A DNA stretch of 64,000 bases, taken from NCBI RefSeq assembly GCF_905475465.1, contig NC_062259.1:12162501-12226500 (forward strand), given 5' to 3'. The stretch's first letter is position 1. Every line of letters starts with the position of its first letter. Origin of the DNA: Pieris napi (Eukaryota; Arthropoda; Insecta; Lepidoptera; Pieridae). Positions 50,553-60,900 of the stretch are shown here, in pieces. Under the pieces are notes generated by a model that saw only the letters and a list, made by a program, of their open reading frames with translations, did not search any database and was not told the DNA's origin. The position numbers were made by a program, and so were the translations under genes.

Positions 50553-50623
50553 TGCTGATTTAAGCACGAGTGTTTAACACACAACAAAGTGGGTTCGTCT
50601 TTTGTTTTAAAGTTTATTGACCG
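50553..50623 (-). repeat. fax 5' leader segment, copy 1
   Basis: These 71 bases end three bases before the fax ATG. A 59-base relative is found at 52782-52840 in the same orientation. They share TGCTGATTTAAGCACGAGT and TTTAACACACAACAAAGT. Confidence 0.85.
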
Positions 50624-50662
50624 TGTTACAAGCGCACGCTCGTCGTGAGATAATGGCGATAG

Positions 50663-50697
50663 CAACCGTCGTGCTGCGCTAAATACAGTCAACTGAA
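50663..50697 (-). promoter_or_regulatory. candidate fax core promoter (Inr + DPE)
   Basis: On the minus strand TTCAGTT places an initiator A at 50694. Counting it as +1, bases +28 to +32 (50667-50663) read GGTTG, which fits the Drosophila downstream promoter element RGWYV at exactly its required position. No TATA box stands at about -30. This predicts a 144-nt 5' UTR. Both motifs are short, so their exact spacing carries the argument. Confidence 0.5.
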
Positions 50698-52330
50698 TGT
50701 CAGTCGAGAGTCGGTTTCGGCCAGCTATTTAGTAATCTGTGCAAGTATGCAACGGAATTGTTATCGAGCAACGCTGTTTTATGTTGCCGTTGAGACAAAT
50801 TGTGCCAATACTGGGGTAATTTCTTACCACAATATATTTTTAGCTACAAAAGCTTAGAAATAAAAAAAAATCTAAAATCATAGATATAATACAATAGAGA
50901 TAATTTATTTATGTTGAAATAAAAAAATTTTTTTTTTTTAATTTAAGTTTGTCACTTTACTTAGGACACGTTTAGTTCACGTTAGGACACAGGATAAGCT
51001 AAGGACGACTAAAATAGAATTTGTACGCTAACACAACTAAGCAAGGCTAAAAATAAATATTAAGAAACGAATTGAATAAATATTATATTTTAATATAAAA
51101 ATATGAGAAATATTGAAATTACATGTGCAAGTTAATGAACTGTCGAAAGAACTTACTGCATGAAAATGAATTGGCTTGTCTACAAATAAAGTAACTAAGA
51201 AAAGTGAAGGATATATATTAAATTTTTAATTTCATTCCATTTCAAATCTCCTGGAATGAACAAATTTACGAACGACGAAACGATAGGCATTGACTATTAT
51301 TTAAATCATAACGTGTTGTTTTACCTGCTACTTCTTGATGGCAACACTTTTTAATAATGACGCTATTTCTGGAACTCGGCAAGCGTAACTGTCAAAACGC
51401 AGCGCCCAATTGTTAGGCGCGAAATTCAAAACTGGGACAGTGGAAATTAAAAACAATTACAAGAATTTATAATATTCAATCGATTCAAGTGAATAATTTA
51501 ATAATACATCAGCCTGGTAACTTTGTCAGCGTTTCCTAAGACTTTTCAAATAATAAAATCTCGCTATTTACAATGTCGCTATGTGGGAAATTCTAAGAAG
51601 GAAGAATTCGAAGAAAACTCAGAAACGCCCATACAAAAATGCCAACGCCTATGCCAAGAAAACCCAATTTTCTCGATTAAATAATTTTCCATTTTCTTTT
51701 GTTGTAACATTTTACGTTACCAATTTGATGATAGACTTCTCATCGTATGAACTCATCTATTTCGACATAGTTTTTTAGTAAAATTAATAAAAAACGTGCG
51801 TAAAATATACCACACGTACAAGGCACACGTGTACCTTATTTTAGAGATGAAAGATATAAAAAAAATTAAATATTCATTTATTATATCATAAGTCAATTAA
51901 TTAAATTAATTACAATCGATTCAAGTGTGATTACATTACATATTAAACATAATTAATCTTAATTAGTTAAAACTCATATTGTGATAGTTGCATCTTGTTA
52001 CTACTTACGTATAAGTAGGTATTACACATTAGAAGACAATAAAAAATATATCCTATATATACCTTGCCACAGACGGCCAAACGAGAAAAATAGTGCAATA
52101 TGGCCTATCTACGTATCCAAGAGTTCGATCAGAGCTTACAATTCCCTATAAGGTCGGCACCGCATCATATAAATTATATGAGTTAGATTTTGAGATATCT
52201 TTTAGTTTATAGAAAAAGCGGTTATTTAGGCCCTTAATAACAAAACTTTCAACAGAATGAAATTTACAAAGACGCCAAATTAATTTAAAAAAATAAGTTT
52301 TTTTATAGAAAGAGGGGCAGGGTCACGTAA

Positions 52331-52571
52331 GGGAGCGTTCAAGTATTACGTAACGAATTTGTTTCCTTTTGTAAAACGTTACGATGCGGGGCAGAGATTG
52401 ATGATCGACTTTCCAGTACTTTACACCACATAATGGTAACTTTTAGGTATAAAGAGTCACTGGGTGTTCACGAAACGTTTTACTATACTTGGGTACAGAA
52501 AAACGTTACGACGCGTTACATGGCGGTCAATAATCTCCAAAAATTGCGTGACGTAATACTTGAACGCTCCC
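52331..52571. mobile_element. Harbinger-like MITE, family H1, copy C
   Basis: The ends are GGGAGCGTTCAAGTATTACG and CGTAATACTTGAACGCTCCC, flanked by TAA (52328-52330 and 52572-52574). 241 bp, no coding. It lies about 1.6 kb upstream of the predicted fax start site. Confidence 0.9.
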
Positions 52572-52574
52572 TAA

Positions 52575-52628
52575 CGGCTCATGGACACTAAATCCAGAGG
52601 GCTCGCGAGTGCGTTGGCGGCCTTTGAA
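52575..52628 (-). mobile_element. LINE family N1 fragment, inverted
   Basis: CCAGAGGGCTCGCGAGTGCG then TTGGCGGCCTTT is the reverse complement of the family's AAGGCCGGCAACGCACTCGC block. It directly abuts MITE copy C. Confidence 0.6.
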
Positions 52629-52781
52629 GAATTAGTATGCTCTTTTCTAGAAATGAAATACGAATATTTAGAATAGGACCTACCTGACTTAAGGCTATTA
52701 AATTAAAATGTCATATTCGTAGGAAAAATCTTCCATACTATCGTCCTATTTAATATTCTATATATACGATAACTTCTATAA

Positions 52782-52840
52782 TGCTGATTTAAGCACGAGT
52801 ATTTAACACACAACAAAGTTGGTACGTCTTTTATTAACCG
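52782..52840 (-). repeat. duplicate of the fax 5' leader, 2.2 kb upstream
   Basis: It matches 50553-50623 with four substitutions and a 12-base deletion. Similarity stops just where the fax start codon would be: ATTATAG replaces AAAATGG. It may be a dispersed copy or a non-coding alternative first exon; no good donor site is seen at its downstream edge. Confidence 0.8.
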
Positions 52841-53310
52841 TTTTTTACTATTAATGCAATTACGACATTTCGTATATTAAGATCCTGCCTCTCAGTCCAA
52901 GATAAGAGATTTACTGTTCACAACCAATATAGAAAAAATAATTTCTTGACTTACAACCAGCTCGAGATCTCATGGATTCTATGTTAATTGCCGTATATTA
53001 TTCATAAGTATTTATTGCTTACGTTAAACTATTTATCTACGCAACACATCTACGAATAACAATACTATAAATGTCTGTTTCGAAATTTGCTTTATTTAAA
53101 CAATTTGGACTCGTGAAACGTGTTATTTTATATTAAGATCCAGCTAATAAACAATTTTTTTACTATGTAGAAATCCATAAACAAGCAACGAGTTATTAGA
53201 TGACAACTAGCTATGACTTGCCAAAAATTTCTAAATATTTGTTCTCTAGACTCATTTGGCACAGTTTTTCATGTATAGAGTATGAAAGTGTCATTATTAG
53301 GCGCATACCA

Positions 53311-53330
53311 ATATATATATATATATATAT
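53311..53330. repeat. AT dinucleotide microsatellite
   Basis: About ten uninterrupted AT units, followed by further AT-rich sequence. Confidence 0.9.
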
Positions 53331-54650
53331 TTATTATATAGCTTTATTATATATTTATATCATAAAGCTAAAGGCTTTGTTCACGCTACTACCACTACAT
53401 TTAAACTGTACAACGGTTTCTTAAGGATAAATCCTTGAAATATTTAAAGCGTAATTGAAACGTAACATTTCCATAGTATAGTCACTCGTAGATTGACATT
53501 GACAAATCGATCCAGAGACAAGTTTATCCGAAGTATCTTGTCTTTGAATGATATACAAGCACAATAATATACCAAAAAATATTAATTATTTCTCTATTGT
53601 TTCTTATCTCCATCAAGTAGATAAGAAACAAAAATATTTTACAACATAGCTTATACACTAAAATATTTGATCTCACCCCTTATTCAAAAACGTATATAAT
53701 AATAATAATAGCAAAAAATTGATCATAATTGTTCATACATAAAAAGCATATTTAAATATAATTTTTCTGTCAATGTGATGAATTTCGTGACATTTGTACC
53801 CTGTTGTCGACCAAAAGTCTATAATCTATTTTAATTTAAAAAAAAGTTAAGTATTCTTACAATTATGGTTTATTATTAATGATCTACTATTACTTTCGTA
53901 GAAAGCATTCATTTCATTTAATCATTTTATTGAATGTTTTATCTTGCTTAAGTTTCAGATTTCGAATTGTATGACTCCAGTACGTCAAAAGCTTGTGTTG
54001 TCTCTATATCGGAATAAAACCTCGCTCTCTGATCATTCTCGTTGGTGCGATGTTTTTAGTCTTGACTCCTTCCTTTGTTAAGATTTAGAGATTTTTTCGT
54101 ATACTATACTTTAAAGGGGTCACCAGGGACGAGGGTAGGTAATGTCCCTATAGTTCGACATAACCTTTTTTCTATAGCAATGCATTTATGCAACACACTC
54201 ACACACTCACCACAGTATATTTCCAATGTAAGTTTAACAATACGAAAACGTCTTAGACTGCATTTAACGTCTCTGAAGCATTACAAATTTATTATAATTA
54301 AAGGCAAAACATTCTTTATACCGACTCAAGTTCGTTTGGTAATGTTCGTTTTATTATTTGACAATATTTCCCAATTCAAAGGAAAGTATCTTTATGCGTA
54401 TTATCGCTTTTCCAATGACTTAAATGGAAACTTCGTAACCAATGGATAATCGAATTTTCGATTCCCAAATATAATTAAAATCTAAATCGTTCATTCGTTT
54501 GAGATCAATGCTTCAATGGAATATGTAAATACGGATGGAAGAGCTGTGTATGCACCGCAAGCTTGCCGCAAATGTTCACAGATTTTGTACTGATAAAGTA
54601 GACGACATCATAACTAGAACAGAATTCAACCGAACTCCCTTCCAATCGTT

Positions 54651-54660
54651 TTTATTTATT
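54651..54660 (-). promoter_or_regulatory. candidate MED23 polyadenylation signal
   Basis: The minus strand reads AATAAATAAA (two overlapping AATAAA) about 165 nt past the stop. This is a normal distance for a short insect 3' UTR. Confidence 0.5.
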
Positions 54661-54821
54661 CCATGTTAATACTTTTGATTAAACAAACGCTTCGTTTCTA
54701 ATGGAAATCGAACTATGATTCTTGTGATGTTTCGTTATAACAATCGTAGAATATTACTACAGCATACTTATTCTGAGCTCGAACTCGAGCTAGAAGGCGT
54801 ATAGCTGTAGTAGTCGTGCTG

Positions 54822-54954
54822 CTAGAAGATTTCTTCAACGTTCAAATGTGTAATGAAGCGTAAACGCATTTGCAAAGCGGGACGAAGTTTACGAATAACC
54901 GTTTCAAGTTCGTTCTTCAACGTGTCACCCACGAACATGTATTTTATGTGATAT
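54822..54954 (-). CDS. MED23: MED23 terminal coding exon
   Basis: Follows acceptor TATCAG, completes Leu, and encodes YHIKYMFVGDTLKNELETVI, RKLRPALQMRLRFITHLNVE and EIF, then TAG. This is the conserved MED23 C-terminal block. It makes clear that the gene is not truncated at 55552. Confidence 0.94.
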
Positions 54955-57900
54955 CTGATATGCGTTTAGGAAATTTTTTCAATATTATTTATAAAAAAGT
55001 CCATTGTGTTAGATTTTTAGTTACATAATTGTTACACGACATATTATACAGTTAACCCCCTTATAACTCGGTACTCTGATAACGCATTTTCATTATACGC
55101 GACTTCAGTACCTCGTATTAAAAGGGGATTCCCCCAAAAGCGTATATGGGATCAAGTGTAACATATTTTAAAAAATACAAGCGCATTATGCGAGAACACC
55201 AATAACGCGTTTGCAATAACGCGGAATTAATCTACCGTGTTATAGGAGGGATGTCACTGTCTCTTTTAGAGCTTTGTAATTGAAAATTGTCTGTAACCTT
55301 TTGCCAATAGATATGATAGATGATATAGATAGATAAGTATAGAGACTAAATATTACAATAACTAAATTATATTTTGTTAATAGAAAATTGACTTTAGGCC
55401 AAACGTTTTCATAGAACAGGTGACAAACAGAAGGTGATGTTGAAGGTGTTGTGTGATGTTAAGTGACACGGATGAATAGGCACATTGCCAAAGGTTCGCT
55501 AGTGCGTTACCGGCCTTGAAAAAGAAAATATTGTTACACTCTCTTCTTAAACTAAATCCAAATATTAAAAGGATACAGTAAATCACAAATTGGATCAATA
55601 AAGTCCAAATGCGCCTGAGTCTTGTCCACATGAGCCAACAGCTCATATAAAAGTAGAGTGATCTCCATGACAGCTCTAGATATATCCGAGTTAAATCTCT
55701 GCAGGAATGGACCAACCAGGTGGCAGAGATAGATCAATTGGGATTCTGTATGGATCTCGGGAGACAGTCTCTCTTTGACAAAACTGGAATATCATAAATA
55801 TATAAAACCAAAACACAAAGTATATGTAATATATAAAATTCTCGTGTCACGTGTTCGTTCCCATACTCCTCCGAAATGGTTCGACCGATTCTTATGATTT
55901 TTTATGTATATGCTATAAAAAAATTGTTGGAAAAATATTCTTTTTTTTTAATTTTAATGTGGCATTAAATAAAACTCTACATTTTCACCCGTCTACGATT
56001 AACTCCTATTTTTAGTATAGTAGATATGTAGTTAATTTTCATTGAACTAAAAAAAAATTTAGTTGCGTACACAGGGGCAATACTGGGTCCATATTGTTAT
56101 ACTTACGTAGGCATCTGCGTGATAAGGCCCGCGCCAGCATGGTACCAAAACGCGTGTGTCAACGCCAAAGTCAAACTGAATTTGTTCTCCAACATCGCAT
56201 AATTCGTCATTTTTAGGTTAAACAGCTGAAAAGGGGTGTACTCGTTTGACCATTCAACCATATCGGAAGCTGTTGTTAGTTCAACTATACGGTCGTATAA
56301 TACAATCCAGTAGGCTTCGGGTAAAGACGCCATGATGATTCCTATGGCATTTATCCAAAGTTGAATCTTTGTCGCTGGGATTACTATGAAACCTGAAACA
56401 TAATATAAATAACATCATGTAAGTCGATTGCTTAGCGATAGTAAAAATCACTCGACAAATTAAAATAACACAAAGATATATTAAACCTAACTAAAAAAAG
56501 GTGATTATCGATTTAAAATTGGTTAATATTTGAGTATATTATTTAGGCAATCACGTGTGCTAACTTTCGAATGTACAATGTAATTTTGATAGTTGGTAAA
56601 TTAGCCGTTCCGTATAAACAACAACCCGTATATATTACCTTTAGTAACCACATCCAATAGGTTATTGGCTACATCAGCGGGTGGTACTGGAAGGGTCATG
56701 AGTTCGACGCACGTGACATACAAACAGTGAGCTGAGGGATTTGGGTACTCGTTGAAGCGCCAATCGGTGATTGGGAAATGTGAATGGCCAGTCATTGCTA
56801 TATCTCGTTTAGGAAACATTGGTTGGAGAAGGGGATAATCCATTACAATTTAAAAAGAAGCAACTCGAGACAAATATTTTGGTAGTCACGCTTATTATCT
56901 AAACATCAAAGAATATTTCTTTTTAAATTCACACTTAAATTGTTTAGACAAGATCAAAGTTCACCTATAAAAAAAACAAAAAAGAGGGTACACCACTCAC
57001 AAAACCGAGGGTAGTACTCATTTCAAAGGATACTGTCAACCATCCGTGTAACCAAGCTCAAATAGTAATTCAATTCCGGAGCCCAAGCCAAGAACTCAGT
57101 GTCCAAATTCTGCGGTGTTCTGTCCTTATTCGGATCGGGAAGGAAATTCTGGAAGGCTTCGGTGGTCGCCCAACCAGCCGGCCTCACTTCCTTCAATGCT
57201 CCATAAACAGCGGACACGAGTTTCCGTTTCAATAGTGGCTTATCCCGTAATTTCGTTTCGTAGTAGTGTAATGTGTTGTATAGGAATGATACTGGGCGTT
57301 CTGAAAATAATAATGTTTATTAATTAACTCTCTAACGTAAGGACGACTGGCCTATTGGGAATTATTTTTACTCAGAATTCACATTTTTTATTTGGAATAT
57401 TTAACTAAAACTGTATTTTCTCTTGGTTTTAACTGAAATACTTGATTCGATAAGTTGATAAATCGTATACGTCTACGATTTGAGAACTGACATACAATTT
57501 AGATGAATTCATTTTTAAACTAAATATTCCTATATTAAATATACCCCCTTTCTCGTTAGATAAAAAAAACAGTCTATTACATAACAATTATTTTTCAAGT
57601 ATCTCATTTGTTTGTAACATTAATATATAAAACCTTCCATTTTTTTTAACTTTTACGTTCAAAGGGCATCAATTTTGATTATTAAAAAAATTAATATTAG
57701 TTCCTGCAAACTACAATTTTGCTAACTCATTGATGCCTGTAAGAGATCGTTTAATATCTTTATACGTTTTCATCTAACGCACTTACCATGAAACTTATAA
57801 AGATGCCCCAGGTGTTCCAGCAGCTGTTCCAGGTTCTTACAAACTTGTGGGATTTCTAAATGCCTGTGTACGACTATATCTAACACAGGTATGAATCGTA

Positions 57901-60900
57901 AACACACGTTGCTCAAGTAAACGGGTATTGGTGCCCCATACGCCCCACCTGCCTCTTCTGGGGCAAACTTCTCTGGGTATTTACGATGGAATGCTAAATG
58001 CTTTTCATACCTATAAAATATTTTATATTGTGTTATCTTTCAAGATCTTACCGCTGTATGCAAATGGTAGCAATTGTTTTTTTTTTTTATGAAAAAAGAA
58101 CTAAACGCATCTTGTTTGCTCGCGGTAAAGGACCTATAAAACATTTATGAAATCATCTTTTACTGTCGCCGGTTAAGGGCAAGTTTAAAGTCGGCTGGCA
58201 ATTTATTTATTGATCCATCAGTTAACAGGAGTCACTCATAACACATATAAAATTCTTGCTTTCTCGTAAAAGTAGTACAGTAGTTAACCTAACTACTGTG
58301 TTACGTATTTACCTTAAAGTAGACTAAAATATAAAACCTCTGAGGCAATGTAACACCGCGATGTCCATGAAACTTAAAAGAAAGCCTTTACTGAAATCCT
58401 ACAAAACTTGATAAGGTTAAGTTAAACACGATGAAAAGTCAAACTAAATTCAAGGATTGCCTAAAAGAAAGGAATAAATTCAAGGATTGCCGAATCCTTA
58501 CAAAAACTTGATTTAACAATAAAAAGAAAACTAAAATCAAGGATTATAAAAAAGTATTTCGAAATATAGAATAGGATGACGATGGCAATAAACTAACACA
58601 TTTGAGATTCGCCGATGCTGTTTGCCTCTCTAACACTAGAGAGGGAAAAAATGGTCTACAAAAAACGTCCAAGATAAACCTTCCTAAGCGTTATGTAATA
58701 CATATTGACAATGATTTAATCGAAGATGTAGAAGAGTCAATCAAATAATTTTATCAACTAACAACAGGGGTAAAGACATTGCAGGAATAATATCAAATGG
58801 TATCATTTTCAATCTAATGGTAATTACAAATATTTACCTAATAATTGAAAATGGTTGGCCCCGAGACATCGCTTTAAATAAAATCGCTAAAAATTTTCCT
58901 ACGGCCTGATGCCGAGGTTGCCAATATTTGAATAGCGATCACAACATGCAAGTACGGCAACGCCGCAAATGTATAAGATACACTACGACGCGACCCTTGA
59001 AAGATTTATTGAATTATTCAAAAGCAAAAGAGACCCAGACAAAGACGTAGGATATTCCAATTGGTTCTTACGTAGATACGTAATACCAGATGGTCAACAT
59101 TAACTTTCATGAAATGGGAATACTATTATCATATTATTACATTACGTTGTATAATTTTAGACCTTGGGTTTCAATAACAATTGTGTTGTTACCTATACGA
59201 ATAAACGATTTTGGAATATACTGGAAAACATTATTGGTCGCAATTCCAATAAAATTGGTACATTTTATACTATAATATATAGGAAAACTTGATTTGGATT
59301 TTTTTTGTCTATTCGTTAAGTTTTCTGAATTAGCTATTCTTATTTATTAATTTAAATTCTTATAAGATATATTAAACAATATTTACAATTGTAATAATAA
59401 TAACGTAAATAGAAGCTGGACCAAATAAAAAATGTGTAGGTACCTACATATGTTGAAATTATTTTTTTTTGCGCATTAAGCGCTGAATTATTATACATTT
59501 TTACGTCCGTCGTATTTTTTACACTGCTATTCCTATACAATAGAAACCACATGAAATCTGTTTCATTAATTAGTAGTTAAAAAGTTATTTCTCAAAAACA
59601 AGTGATTTAGTTTGAAAAAGTGTAGATACGAATAGTAAATTAATTTATCAATCAAATGAAACAAAGAGATTTTATTAAATTTAACGATTTTAAGTAAAAA
59701 TGACGCAACGATAAAAATATCGCTTGCGTGAACACCATGTACTCCAAAATTTTCCATTGCTACTCCGTATGTTAAATCTGCAACGTACGACAGTTATATG
59801 GCGAGGGATAAACATATGTATCGATTGAAACTCACAGTTTACTAAACGTTCTTGTACGCAGCGGATTTTAAAGTGTATTGACGTGATAACGTCTTTAAAA
59901 TCGTTTTAGTCGGGTGACATGTTCAGAAACTTGTGTCACACCAAAACCTCACGAGCGCGATCGCAGGTATAACGAGAGAGAGACGGACCGATCTCCCGTC
60001 TCATCTCGAGCGCTGCCAGTCATTCCGTGAATGTATGAAGAAAAATGTATATCATAGTCGAATAAGTAAACTTGTCATTTTACACCCGAAATTTATCATC
60101 AAAAGTGTGAATAAAACGATAGATGTAATTTAAAATTTGAAAAAATTGTTATCTTCATTAATTCCTTACTTCCCAAAAACTTATATCACCAATAAGACGT
60201 TATCACGTAAACATCTCGATCGTAAACCTACTTTACAAACAACCAATATTTTTTTTATAATCTATAATTTTCATACAGATAATATATTAAGGAATTATTA
60301 ATTAGTAAATTTAGAATTATTATTATAATGGGTTTTAGTATTATATTCTTCATGGTTTTATATGTTTTAATCGTCAATTTGGTTCATTTGCTACATTAGT
60401 TTAATGAACAATAAATACTTGTCTTTGTGAAGTTATTTTAAAAATAAACATTCACTACAAATATCATGTCAGTATAATCTATATTTATAAAAATAAATAA
60501 TTAGTCTAGCAATTCAAAGGGGGAACGCTGCCAGTATCTTCGGAACCTTGCCTAAAGGGACTCCTTTTAATGATATATTTTAGTTTATGTTAAGTTTAGT
60601 TATTTATTTCAATGTATATTATTTTATTATTATATTAATATGAATTTTTATAAAAATGAAACCCGTTTTCCGTTGTCACGACATAACATGAAAACGGCTT
60701 GACCGATTTGGCCAATTCTTTTTTTATAATATTCTTTGAAGTACGAGGATGGTTCTTACGGAGAGAAAAACTAAAAAAATCGAGCGAATAAGTCTAAAAA
60801 AAAACACTTTTCTATATCTTTTGTATGGGACAAAAGATTCGTGATAATACAATCAAGTGTTAGTGAAGGGGTTCCGGGAAGGTAAATTTTTATTTTTTGA

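Larger units (their letters stand above)
50695..54821. other. spacer between fax promoter and MED23 stop
   Basis: 4.1 kb without a convincing gene. It holds the duplicated fax leader, MITE copy C (52331-52571), an N1 fragment, an AT microsatellite at 53311-53330, and the MED23 3' UTR on the right. Upstream regulatory DNA for fax probably lies here. Open frames at 51581-51778 and 54075-54449 have no family resemblance. Confidence 0.6.

Noticed and set aside
53311..53345. AT-run considered as a TATA-type promoter
   Set aside because: It is a dinucleotide microsatellite with no gene start near it.
54075..54449. 124-codon plus-strand frame
   Set aside because: AT-rich, no recognised motif, antisense to the region just past the MED23 poly(A) signals. 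Length is compatible with chance.
55552..55783. MED23 appears to end early with the sequence YPFNIWI and a stop, as if truncated by a repeat insertion
   Set aside because: A further exon at 54954-54822 encodes the expected conserved C-terminal block in the right phase, so the stop lies in an intron.
59933..60133. 66-codon plus-strand frame
   Set aside because: It lies wholly inside a MITE with perfect 15-bp inverted ends (59881-60208) and has no ATG at its start.
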